Source: JBBTWG01 sp038062935
GTDB taxonomy: Bacteria > Patescibacteriota > Gracilibacteria > UBA1369 > UBA12463
Direction: 5' to 3'
DNA length: 24,181 bases
Assembly: GCA_038062935.1 (NCBI GenBank)
Contig: JBBTWG010000001.1
Coordinates: 1 to 24,181 of the forward strand
Both the position numbers and the translations under genes were made by a program. This document shows, one piece after another, positions 1-7,059 of this stretch. Under the pieces are notes generated by a model. It did not search any database. It saw only the letters and a program-made list of their open reading frames with translations, and was not told the origin of the DNA. The first letter of the stretch is position 1. Each line of letters opens with the position of its first letter.

Positions 1-2
1 TG

Positions 3-71
3 GACGTAAATCCGACTGCGCTTTGGACTCCTGAACAATGGGAAAGAGTTCAGCGTGGTCGTCAAGCTTGA
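3..71 (+). CDS. Possible C-terminal end of an unidentified protein (cut by window edge)
   Basis: One plus-strand frame is open from the window edge to a TGA at 69-71 and would encode the last 22 residues of a protein, with the composition of a real C-terminus (it contains TALWTPEQWERV). It stops 8 bases before the 3' end of the convergent tRNA-Gly gene. The stretch is too short to name a family. Two minus-strand frames are also open across it, one with an ATG at 77, so the strand itself is uncertain. Confidence 0.25.
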   Translation, partial: DVNPTALWTPEQWERVQRGRQA

Positions 72-79
72 TTCCATTC

Positions 80-154
80 TGGAGCGGGTAACGGGAATCG
101 GACCCGTATCTCGTCCTTGGCAAGGACGCATAATAGCCACTATACGATACCCGC
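80..154 (-). tRNA. tRNA-Gly (anticodon GCC)
   Basis: Read on the minus strand, the acceptor arm GCGGGTA pairs with TACCCGC, followed by discriminator T and an encoded CCA (80-82). The anticodon stem CGTCC/GGACG encloses the loop TTGCCAA, giving anticodon GCC for glycine. The T arm is ACGGG/CCCGT around TCCGATT. A -10-like TATGAT lies at 181-176 on the minus strand, about 21 bases before the mature 5' end, without a convincing -35. The gene lies downstream of pnp on the same strand, so it may be transcribed alone or with pnp. Confidence 0.95.
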
Positions 155-189
155 AAATTTCAGCCTTGTATTTTTATCATAGGTTCTGC

Positions 190-231
190 GAAATTTCAAC
201 CCGACAATGTTTATCGGCGGGTTGAAATTTC
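190..231. repeat. Perfect 14-bp inverted repeat between pnp and tRNA-Gly
   Basis: The arms GAAATTTCAACCCG (190-203) and CGGGTTGAAATTTC (218-231) are exact reverse complements separated by 14 bases. As RNA this would be a very stable hairpin. In the pnp direction (minus) it is not followed by a U tract; in the plus direction it is followed closely by ATTTTT at 236-240. It may act as a pnp transcript end or stabilising hairpin, or as a processing site before the tRNA. Confidence 0.7.
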
Positions 232-239
232 AGGAATTT

Positions 240-2435
240 TTATCGTCGTGGTGGGCCGCGGCGTGGTGGGCCTCCGAATCCTTGTCGTGGGCCGTTGCCT
301 CCGCCGAAATTATCTTCTCCCGTACCTTCTGGTCGTGGGAGCGTTGCTTTGTGTGAGAGGTTGTAACGACCCTGATCGTCGATCTCCATGAGTTTCACTT
401 TGAGAGTGTCGCCGAGTTTTACGACGTCTTCGACTCGGTCCACGCGATTGTGGTCGAGTTGAGAGATGTGGACGAGTCCTTCTTTTCCTGGGACGAGTTC
501 TACGAATGCTCCGAAGTCCATGATTCTTGTGACTCTTCCGTCGAAGATGTCGCCTGGTTTTGGAACGTAGGTGATGCGTGTGATCCATTCGACTGCCTTC
601 TTGCCGCTTTCCTGATCTGGTGCGGTGATGAAGACAAGTCCGTCCTGCTCGATGTCGATTTCGACGCCACATTCTGCGGTAATTTTCTGGATCGTTTCGC
701 CGCCTTTGCCGATGACGTCACGGATGTTTTCTGGATCGATACGGAGTGTCGTGATCATTGGTGCGTATTTCGACATCTGTTCTCGTGGAGCTGCGATAGC
801 TTTTTTCATTTCTTCGAGGATGGCGAGACGTGCTTTCTTGGCTTTTTCGAGCGCTTCGCGGAGAACCTGGATGGAGAGACCTTTTACTTTGATATCCATC
901 TGGAGTGCTGTGATGCCGGTGTCGGTTCCTGTGACTTTGAAATCCATGTCTCCGGCGAAATCTTCGATTCCCTGGATGTCGGTGAGGATCGTGTAGCCTT
1001 TCGTAATGTCGCCTTCACGGGAGAGGAGACCCATGGCGATACCTGCGACAGGTTTTTTGATTTTAATTCCGGCGTCCATGAGTGCGAGTGTGGATCCGCA
1101 GACGGAAGCCATCGAACTCGAACCGTTACAGGACAACGTCTCTGAGACGACCCAGATTGTGTATGGACATTCTTCTTTGGAAGGGAGGACGGCGAGGAGC
1201 GCACGTTCTGCGAGATCTCCGTGACCGATTTCCCGTCGGGATGCGCCGCGGAGCGGCTTGATTTCTCCGACAGCGTATGGAGGAAAATTGTAGTGGTGGA
1301 TGTATCTCTTGGTTTCGTCGGTATCCATGGTGTCGATGATCTGTGCGTCGCCAGGAGCGCCAACCGTTGCGATGGAGAGGACTTGTGTTTCTCCACGTTG
1401 GAAGATTCCTGTGCCGTGTGCTCGTGGCAAAACTCCGACCGTGGTGGAGATTGGACGAATTTCGTCCGGTTTTCTGCCGTCGTTGCGGATGCCTTTGCTG
1501 AGCACTTTTTCACGCATGTGCTGCTCGACTTTTTCGTTGATGATGTCGCTGAGTTCAGACTTTTTCATTTTTTCGTCTTCGATGTCCTGTGCGTATTTTT
1601 CTTTCACGAGAGTGACGAGTTTTTTGAAACTGTCTTTGAATTCTTTTTTCGTTTTGCCTCCGACACTGTCGATCATTTCTTCGGTGATGGTGCTTGCGAC
1701 AGCCTGCACTGCGAGAGGATTGTCGTCGACGAGGGTGTATTTCTTTGGTGTGACGTTCAACATTTTCAGGAATTCGAGTTGGAGTTCGCAGAGTTTTTTG
1801 ATTTCTTCGTGCGCCATTTCGAGGGCCTTGAGCATCATTTCTTCATCAACTTCTGATGCACCTGCTTCCACCATCGTAATTGCTTCTTTCGTTCCAGCGA
1901 CGACGAGATCGAGTGAGCCTGCTTCACATTCTTTGAAAGTTGGATTGACGATCAACTTTCCATCGACGATACCCATACGGACAGCGGCGATAGGACCCTG
2001 AAAAGGTGTTCCTGCAGCCATGAGTGCCATGGAAGCGCCCATCATTGCGATGGATCCCGGATCGATTTCCTGATCGGTGGAGAGAACGGTCGTGACGACC
2101 TGGACGTCGTGTGTGAGACCTTTTGGAAACATCGGACGAATCGGACGGTCGATCATTCTCGAACGGAGAACAGCGTTTTCCGAAGGTCTTCCTTCACGTT
2201 TCATGAAACGGCTTCCTTTGATTTTTCCAGCGGCATAGAAACGTTCTTCGTAATCGACAACCATTGGAAAAAAGTCGGCGTTTTCTTTTGGATCGTCACT
2301 CATGCTCGCCATGGCGAGAATCACAATATCACCGAGCGTCACAGTAATCGTGCCTCCGGCCTGAGTTTTGAAGAGACCTGTAGAAAGAGTGAGCGTGCGT
2401 CCTGCGATTTCGCAGGAAAGTTTTTTCTGTTCCAT
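240..2435 (-). CDS. pnp: Polyribonucleotide nucleotidyltransferase (PNPase)
   Basis: PNPase is a 3'-to-5' phosphorolytic exoribonuclease that degrades mRNA and works as a trimeric ring in the cytoplasm. The 731-residue product has the full order: first RNase PH-like core, all-alpha linker, second RNase PH core (with FQRGETQVL and the catalytic-site region GDMDFKVTGT), a KH domain with the loop IGKGG, and an S1 domain (GDIFDGRVTRIMDFGAFVEL). Length is slightly above the usual 700-710 because of a C-terminal tail rich in Gly, Pro and Arg. The ATG at 2435 is chosen because the product then starts just before the first conserved core strand; there is no Shine-Dalgarno, only TATAATC directly before the ATG. 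It follows rpsO by 46 bases, the classical rpsO-pnp order, although a hairpin with a T tract separates them. Confidence 0.97.
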   Translation of the reverse strand: MEQKKLSCEIAGRTLTLSTGLFKTQAGGTITVTLGDIVILAMASMSDDPKENADFFPMVVDYEERFYAAGKIKGSRFMKREGRPSENAVLRSRMIDRPIRPMFPKGLTHDVQVVTTVLSTDQEIDPGSIAMMGASMALMAAGTPFQGPIAAVRMGIVDGKLIVNPTFKECEAGSLDLVVAGTKEAITMVEAGASEVDEEMMLKALEMAHEEIKKLCELQLEFLKMLNVTPKKYTLVDDNPLAVQAVASTITEEMIDSVGGKTKKEFKDSFKKLVTLVKEKYAQDIEDEKMKKSELSDIINEKVEQHMREKVLSKGIRNDGRKPDEIRPISTTVGVLPRAHGTGIFQRGETQVLSIATVGAPGDAQIIDTMDTDETKRYIHHYNFPPYAVGEIKPLRGASRREIGHGDLAERALLAVLPSKEECPYTIWVVSETLSCNGSSSMASVCGSTLALMDAGIKIKKPVAGIAMGLLSREGDITKGYTILTDIQGIEDFAGDMDFKVTGTDTGITALQMDIKVKGLSIQVLREALEKAKKARLAILEEMKKAIAAPREQMSKYAPMITTLRIDPENIRDVIGKGGETIQKITAECGVEIDIEQDGLVFITAPDQESGKKAVEWITRITYVPKPGDIFDGRVTRIMDFGAFVELVPGKEGLVHISQLDHNRVDRVEDVVKLGDTLKVKLMEIDDQGRYNLSHKATLPRPEGTGEDNFGGGNGPRQGFGGPPRRGPPRR

Positions 2436-2449
2436 GATTATAAAAAAGA

Positions 2450-2484
2450 GGGTAAATAAAAATAAGCCGCCCTGAAGCGACTTA
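2450..2484 (-). terminator. rpsO terminator (overlaps the rpsO stop codon)
   Basis: On the minus strand a 7-bp stem AAGTCGC/GCGGCTT (2483-2477 and 2470-2464, one G-T pair) with a 6-base loop is followed by ATTTTTATTT. The stem begins within the rpsO TAA. It is an intrinsic terminator of moderate strength and may only attenuate transcription into pnp. Confidence 0.6.
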
Positions 2485-2745
2485 TTTGGTTGTTGCTAAT
2501 TTTTCAACGAGCGTGTCGTACGCTTTCTTGTTGTTGAGCTTCAGGGAGTTGAGAAGCTTTCGTCTCTTGCCCACCATCATGAGTAGTCCTCTTCTCGAGT
2601 GATGATCTTTTGGATGATCTTCGAGGTGCTTCGTAAGGCTTTCGATTCTTTCGCTGAGAATAGCAACCTGAACCTGAGGAGAACCAGTGTCTTTTGGATG
2701 GATGGCGTGATTTTGGATTACTTTCTTCTTTTGAGTTCTTTTCAT
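2482..2745 (-). CDS. rpsO: 30S ribosomal protein S15
   Basis: S15 binds 16S rRNA early in assembly of the small subunit platform. The 87-residue product carries the family core DTGSPQVQVAILSERI, DHHSRRGLLMMVGKRRKLL and a C-terminal EKLA segment, matching the usual 88-89 residues. I chose the ATG at 2745 rather than a TTG 13 codons upstream because the shorter product matches the family length. No Shine-Dalgarno precedes this ATG; instead the stop codon of a 35-codon upstream ORF overlaps it (ATATGA), which suggests translational coupling. rpsO and pnp are commonly adjacent in bacteria. Confidence 0.95.
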   Translation of the reverse strand: MKRTQKKKVIQNHAIHPKDTGSPQVQVAILSERIESLTKHLEDHPKDHHSRRGLLMMVGKRRKLLNSLKLNNKKAYDTLVEKLATTK

Positions 2746-2849
2746 ATCGGCAGAAATTTTAACAAGTCTTCCATGGTTTGGCAACAGAAAATTCTCTTTT
2801 CGGGAAGTTCCCCCTGAGGCTTCTTGTTTTTTCGATGTTTTTGCTTCAT
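2742..2849 (-). CDS. Candidate 35-residue leader peptide ORF upstream of rpsO
   Basis: An ORF starts at an ATG (2849-2847) preceded by GAGG with 5 bases between, one of the few Shine-Dalgarno-like sites in the window, and ends in a TGA sharing two bases with the rpsO start (2742-2745). The product is basic at its N-terminus (MKQKHRKNKK) and contains a Cys-Cys pair. Nothing in it identifies a family. It could be a leader controlling rpsO by coupling, or a chance ORF in a leader that folds for S15 autoregulation; GGGAACTTCCC in the middle is self-complementary. Confidence 0.4.
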   Translation of the reverse strand: MKQKHRKNKKPQGELPEKRIFCCQTMEDLLKFLPI

Positions 2850-2882
2850 AATTGCCTCTAGTATCCTCACCGTACTTCTCCT

Positions 2883-3833
2883 ATGAGTTATCGCCAATTG
2901 ATCCAGGAAGCCTGGGCTTTTACTCAGAATAATAAAAAACTCGTCATGTGGTATGGCTTTCTGCCAGCGATTTTTACGACGACTTTTGGTGTTATTTACC
3001 TCACTTTTCAATTTTTCTCTTTCAAAAAATCGTACTTGTTTGACAATGCCCAGCACAGTTTTCTCTATGATGTTTTTCATTTTTCGATGGAATTTATCAA
3101 GTCGCATCTGAGTTTGACCCTTCCGATGGTCATCTTTGGGGTGATTTTTTTGATTATTTACTTCCTCTTTCCGACGGCTGCGCAAGCTGCGGCGATCCAA
3201 TATGTCGCACGCCGGAGACATGGACAAGAAATAAGTGTTGGTGCCAGCATGCGCCATGGCATCATGCGGTTTTTACCACTCCTCGAATACCATATAATGG
3301 TCAAAACGTTTGGGGCTTTCACACTCGTATTTGAAGCTGGTTTCGTACTCCGCAATCTGGGAATGGATATCTTCAATCTCCTTTTACCGCTTTTTATTCT
3401 TGTCTTTATTTTTGGAATTATTCTCACACTCCTCTTCACGTATGCTGATTTCTTCATCGTGATTGATCATGAGCCGATTATCTCTTCTATCAAGAAAAGC
3501 ATGAAACTCGTCATTTTTCACTGGAAAAAGACGTTTTTTGTAAGTTTACTGATGATTATCATTGGTGTTCGTATTATTTTGCAGGTTTTCTTGCTTCTCC
3601 TGATTCCGAGCTTGCTGATCTTCGTAGGGGGCTATATTGCGACTTTTACCCTCGCAAAAATTGGGTTCATTGTTGGGGGTATTTTGGGGATTTTAGCTTT
3701 GTTTTTTGCTTCGTATCTGACAGGAGCAGTGGATGTTTTCAGCTATGTCGTCTGGACTTTTACATTTCTGGACCTCACTTCCCAGAAGGAATTAGAAGTG
3801 CGCGAAGGAGACCAGGAGGAAATTTCTGCCTAA
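2883..3833 (+). CDS. Polytopic membrane protein, YciC/DUF975-like style, function unknown
   Basis: The 316-residue product has about six hydrophobic segments, roughly at residues 20-45, 80-105, 135-155, 165-190, 215-250 and 255-285. It ends in a short charged cytoplasmic tail (LEVREGDQEE). The layout, with a polar stretch containing FFIVIDHEPIISSIKKSMK before the next membrane helix, resembles the loosely defined YciC / DUF975 / glycerophosphodiester phosphodiesterase membrane-domain proteins, which lack a known reaction. The start is preceded by pyrimidine-rich TTCTCCT and no Shine-Dalgarno. It is divergent from rpsO, with only 33 bases between this start and that of the rpsO leader ORF. Confidence 0.8.
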   Translation: MSYRQLIQEAWAFTQNNKKLVMWYGFLPAIFTTTFGVIYLTFQFFSFKKSYLFDNAQHSFLYDVFHFSMEFIKSHLSLTLPMVIFGVIFLIIYFLFPTAAQAAAIQYVARRRHGQEISVGASMRHGIMRFLPLLEYHIMVKTFGAFTLVFEAGFVLRNLGMDIFNLLLPLFILVFIFGIILTLLFTYADFFIVIDHEPIISSIKKSMKLVIFHWKKTFFVSLLMIIIGVRIILQVFLLLLIPSLLIFVGGYIATFTLAKIGFIVGGILGILALFFASYLTGAVDVFSYVVWTFTFLDLTSQKELEVREGDQEEISA

Positions 3834-3859
3834 TTTGAGCCATTTTCTAGGTCTTTGTA

Positions 3860-3888
3860 TTGACTTATTGCTTTTTTTGTTTTATAAT
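3860..3888 (+). promoter_or_regulatory. Sigma70-type promoter of the PAS-like gene
   Basis: TTGACT (3860-3865), a 17-base spacer and TATAAT (3883-3888) match the housekeeping consensus almost perfectly. The predicted transcription start is near 3895, giving a leader of about 23 bases before the ATG at 3918. Confidence 0.8.
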
Positions 3889-3917
3889 TGAATAAACACT
3901 CTTGAAAACAAATACTA

Positions 3918-4520
3918 ATGCTTCTTCTCTCACATCAGAAAAAAATCGTTTTAGTCGCCATTTCACTCTTTTTTGTCTCTCTTTCCATGGTTTTTGTGAT
4001 GACCGGGGAATCAGGAGAAAATCATGCTTCGAGCATGACAAACAGTGTTTTGGGTTCTTTCTTCGATTCTCATTCAGCTGCGGAGACGTCTGGGGGTCAA
4101 GATCACAAAAATACTGCAGCAAGTCTTGTTATTGCCAAAACTGGTGAAGTTCTTTCGCTCAATACTGCTTTCACTAGTGCTTTTGGCTATGAAAAATCTG
4201 ATTTAATGAATGACATTTACTCACTTTTCCATTCTGACGACTTGTCGAGCTTTGTCCGTGATTTTACGAAGTTTTCTCAGGAAAAATCTCCGAAGGAAAT
4301 GATCTCTGGACCTTTCCGATTCCTGACGAAGTCTAGTGATTATCATCTGGTACTGCTGACTTTCTTGACTGAGAAACACGGAATTCATATTGATTTCAAG
4401 GATATCACTCAGTCAGTTCAGGATTTAGATAAAAAATCTGATTCCAGCTCCAGTGGCAAAAAAATTCAAGATTTGCAGGAGAAAGATGGTACGAGGATTG
4501 TGGTGGAGAAATTGAAGTGA
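3918..4520 (+). CDS. Membrane-anchored PAS-like sensory protein
   Basis: The 200-residue product begins with a signal anchor (hydrophobic residues about 9-29). A polar linker follows (about 30-65), then a PAS-like fold from about 70 to 175: VIAKTGEVLSLNTAFTSAFG and DLMNDIYSLFHSDDLSSF match the N-terminal strands and helices of PAS domains, and FKDITQSVQDLDKK matches the usual exit into a signalling helix. The C-terminal 30 residues are charged and probably helical. No kinase, cyclase or DNA-binding output domain follows, so it must signal through a partner or only bind a ligand. With the anchor at the N-terminus, the topology could place the PAS outside. It has its own strong promoter. The family assignment rests on pattern only. 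Confidence 0.7.
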   Translation: MLLLSHQKKIVLVAISLFFVSLSMVFVMTGESGENHASSMTNSVLGSFFDSHSAAETSGGQDHKNTAASLVIAKTGEVLSLNTAFTSAFGYEKSDLMNDIYSLFHSDDLSSFVRDFTKFSQEKSPKEMISGPFRFLTKSSDYHLVLLTFLTEKHGIHIDFKDITQSVQDLDKKSDSSSSGKKIQDLQEKDGTRIVVEKLK

Positions 4521-4531
4521 TTTTTGGATTC

Positions 4532-4560
4532 TTAACATTTTTTTAAACTCTGTGTATGAT
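4532..4560 (+). promoter_or_regulatory. leuS promoter, predicting a leaderless mRNA
   Basis: TTAACA (4532-4537), a 17-base spacer ending in TGTG, and TATGAT (4555-4560) form a good promoter. The -10 box ends 6 bases before the ATG at 4567, so transcription should begin at or next to that A. Confidence 0.75.
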
Positions 4561-4566
4561 TGGCCC

Positions 4567-6969
4567 ATGTACAATGGTCCTGGAGTTGAAAAAAAATGGC
4601 AGGAGAAATGGGATTCATCTGGATTGTATCGCACAAATTTACAAGATCCGAAACGCCCGAAGTTTTATAACTTGGTGATGTTCCCGTATCCTTCTGGGGA
4701 TAAATTGCATGTGGGACATTGGTATAATTATGGGCCGGCGGATTCTTTTGGGAGATTTATGCGTATGAAAGGCTTCAACGTTTTTGAGCCTTTTGGTTTT
4801 GATAGTTTTGGTCTTCCTGCTGAGAATTATGCGATCAAAACTGGTGTGCATCCGGTCGAGAGTATTGCGCACAATTGCGAGACGATGCGCAAACAGATTC
4901 GGGCGATTGGAACGATGTACGACTGGGATCTCGAAGTCGTGACGAGTACTCCTGAATATTACAAATGGACGCAGTGGATTTTCCTCCAACTCTACAAAAA
5001 AGGTCTCGCATATCGCAAAAAGGCTGCGGTGAACTGGTGTCCAGGATGCCAGACCGTGCTCGCGAATGAGCAGGTTGTGGATGGAAAATGTGAACGCTGC
5101 AAAAGTGAGGTGATCAAAAAAGATTTACTGCAATGGTTTTTTGGAATTCGAGAATATGCTGAGCAACTGCTTGATTACTCGGATATGGATTGGCCAGAGA
5201 AGACTATTTTGATGCAGAAAGAATGGATTGGAAAAAGTACCGGAGTGAATATTAATTTCAAAATGGATGGAAGTGATGAGGTTCTGACCGCGTATACGAC
5301 GCGTCCTGATACGATTTATAGTGTTACTTTTGTTGTCATGGCGCCGGAACATCCGCTCCTTATGGAGCTTGTGAACGGCACTGAGTACGAAAAAGAAGTC
5401 CGAGAGGTTTGTGACCAGATTCAAAAACAGACACTCATCGAACGCGCTTCAGAGGGTGGGAAAAATAAGCTCGGTGCTTTTCTGGGCAAGTATGTGATCA
5501 ATCCGGTGAATGGCGAAAAAATTCCGGTATATGTTGCCAATTTTGCTCTGATGTATGGAACAGGTGTCGTGATGGCGGATGCGCACGATCAACGCGACTT
5601 TGAGTTTGCTCAGAAATATACCATTCCTTTGAAGTTTGTGATTTCTGTAGATGGTGCAAAGACGAGTCCAGAGAAGGCAAAAGAGGCGTACACTGCTGAT
5701 GGAATTTTATTTGATTCCGGAGATTTTACTGGCATGAATAATCGTGAGGCACTTCCGAAGGTTGCCGAGTGGATGGAGAAAAAAGGTTTTGGGAAAAGAA
5801 CTGTGAATTACAAACTCCGCGATTGGCTCGTGTCGCGTCAGCGATATTGGGGGGCGCCGATTCCGATGATTTACTGTGCGAAATGTGGCGATGTGCCGGT
5901 GCCGGAAGAGAGTTTGCCGATTTTGCTTCCGGAGGATGTGGATTTCATCCCTCGAGGGCGTTCTCCGCTGGCGTATAACGAAAAGTTCATGAAGGCTGAG
6001 TGTCCGAAATGTGGAGGCGCGGCGGAACGTGCAGATGAGACGCTGGATACTTTTGTGGATTCGAGTTGGTATCTCCTTCGCTATCCGTGTGCAAATATGA
6101 TGGATAAAGCTTTTGAAAAAGAAACGGTCGATCATTGGATGCCGGTGGATATGTACATCGGTGGACCTGAGCATGCGTGCATGCACCTTCTCTATGCGCG
6201 ATTCATTCACAAGGTTTTACGCGATCTCGGCTACGTTTCTACGAAAGAACCTTTCAAGCGATTGTTCCATCAAGGTTTGATTACGAAAAATTCTGCAAAA
6301 ATGTCGAAATCGAAAGGCAACGTCGTGTCGCCGGATGAATTTGTGGGGAAATATGGGAGCGATGTTTTCCGCTTGTATCTCATGTTCATGGGGCCTTTCG
6401 ATGCGGGTGGCGATTGGAATGACAAAGGCATCACGGGCGTGGCGAGATTTGTGGATCGATTCTGGAGAGCGATGTCGGAGAAGACTGCAGTGGTAGACGC
6501 AGACGCGATGAAACGGCTCGTGCATCGTACGATTGCGCGTGTCACGGGCGACATCGAGATTCTGCATTTCAATACTGCGATTGCGGCGTTTATGGAATTT
6601 GTAAACGAAGTTTCGAAGACCGGCATCGACCTCGAACATCAGCAGATGATGGTGAAATTGATTGCGCCGATTGCGCCACATTTGGCGGAGGAGCTCTGGG
6701 AAGTTCTGGAAGGCGAATATAGCATTTTCCATCAATCTTACCCGGCGTACGATCCAGCACTTTTACAGGAAACGATGTTCGATCTCGTCGTCCAGGTGAA
6801 TGGCAAAGTTCGCGGAAAAGTCCTGGTGGATCGTGGTATTTCTGAGGAGGATGCGATCAAGGCTGGTGCGGCGATCCCGAATGTTGCAAAATTTCTGGAA
6901 GGCGTGACGGTTGTGAAACAGATTTATGTGCCGGGGAAACTGCTGAGTTTTGTGGTGAAGATAGCTTAG
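4567..6969 (+). CDS. leuS: Leucyl-tRNA synthetase
   Basis: LeuRS charges tRNA-Leu with leucine in the cytoplasm and proofreads in its CP1 domain. In the 800-residue product the class I HIGH motif is HVGH (residues 48-51) and the KMSKS motif is at 578-582. A Cys cluster CPGC...CERC follows the first catalytic half, and a second pair CAKC...CPKC lies before the second half. CP1 carries TTRPDT and the GTGVVM strand. I chose the ATG at 4567, not an in-frame GTG at 4552, because the product then starts like other LeuRS (MYN...EKKWQEKW) and because the promoter -10 box lies across the upstream codons. In CP1 the usual MAVPGHD/MAVPAHD reads MADAHD here (336-341), one residue shorter. Confidence 0.97.
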   Translation: MYNGPGVEKKWQEKWDSSGLYRTNLQDPKRPKFYNLVMFPYPSGDKLHVGHWYNYGPADSFGRFMRMKGFNVFEPFGFDSFGLPAENYAIKTGVHPVESIAHNCETMRKQIRAIGTMYDWDLEVVTSTPEYYKWTQWIFLQLYKKGLAYRKKAAVNWCPGCQTVLANEQVVDGKCERCKSEVIKKDLLQWFFGIREYAEQLLDYSDMDWPEKTILMQKEWIGKSTGVNINFKMDGSDEVLTAYTTRPDTIYSVTFVVMAPEHPLLMELVNGTEYEKEVREVCDQIQKQTLIERASEGGKNKLGAFLGKYVINPVNGEKIPVYVANFALMYGTGVVMADAHDQRDFEFAQKYTIPLKFVISVDGAKTSPEKAKEAYTADGILFDSGDFTGMNNREALPKVAEWMEKKGFGKRTVNYKLRDWLVSRQRYWGAPIPMIYCAKCGDVPVPEESLPILLPEDVDFIPRGRSPLAYNEKFMKAECPKCGGAAERADETLDTFVDSSWYLLRYPCANMMDKAFEKETVDHWMPVDMYIGGPEHACMHLLYARFIHKVLRDLGYVSTKEPFKRLFHQGLITKNSAKMSKSKGNVVSPDEFVGKYGSDVFRLYLMFMGPFDAGGDWNDKGITGVARFVDRFWRAMSEKTAVVDADAMKRLVHRTIARVTGDIEILHFNTAIAAFMEFVNEVSKTGIDLEHQQMMVKLIAPIAPHLAEELWEVLEGEYSIFHQSYPAYDPALLQETMFDLVVQVNGKVRGKVLVDRGISEEDAIKAGAAIPNVAKFLEGVTVVKQIYVPGKLLSFVVKIA

Positions 6970-7013
6970 CTTCGCTTTGACCTTTTTCGTTGAGCTGAGC
7001 TTGACTTTTTTTT
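6964..7013 (+). terminator. leuS intrinsic terminator
   Basis: A 9-bp stem with G-T pairs (6964-6974 against 6988-7000, small bulge near the loop) is followed by a run of eight T (7006-7013). The stem starts inside the leuS stop codon region. The end of the T tract overlaps the -35 box of the next gene. Confidence 0.65.
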
Positions 7014-7028
7014 AATTGTTTTTATAAT
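7001..7028 (+). promoter_or_regulatory. Promoter of the alpha/beta hydrolase gene
   Basis: TTGACT (7001-7006), a 16-base spacer and TATAAT (7023-7028). The predicted start is near 7035, about 25 bases before the ATG at 7060. The -35 box is embedded in the leuS terminator T tract. Confidence 0.75.
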
Positions 7029-7059
7029 GTTCTTCTGATTCTTTTTACTCTCCTTTGTC

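Noticed and set aside
450..1145. Long open frame on the plus strand opposite pnp
   Set aside because: It lies antisense to conserved PNPase domains and its product is rich in Cys, Phe and Asp, without any recognisable domain; it is a by-product of codon bias on the other strand.
2746..2784. Upstream TTG start adding 13 residues to S15
   Set aside because: S15 families are 87-89 residues; the ATG at 2745 gives 87 and is coupled to an overlapping stop codon.
2742..3257. Full 171-codon minus-strand frame reaching back into the membrane-protein gene
   Set aside because: Most of it is antisense to the membrane protein at 2883. Only its last 35 codons, with their own ribosome site, are considered a candidate.
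4552..4566. GTG start for leuS five codons upstream
   Set aside because: The promoter -10 box occupies these codons, and the family N-terminus begins at the ATG at 4567.
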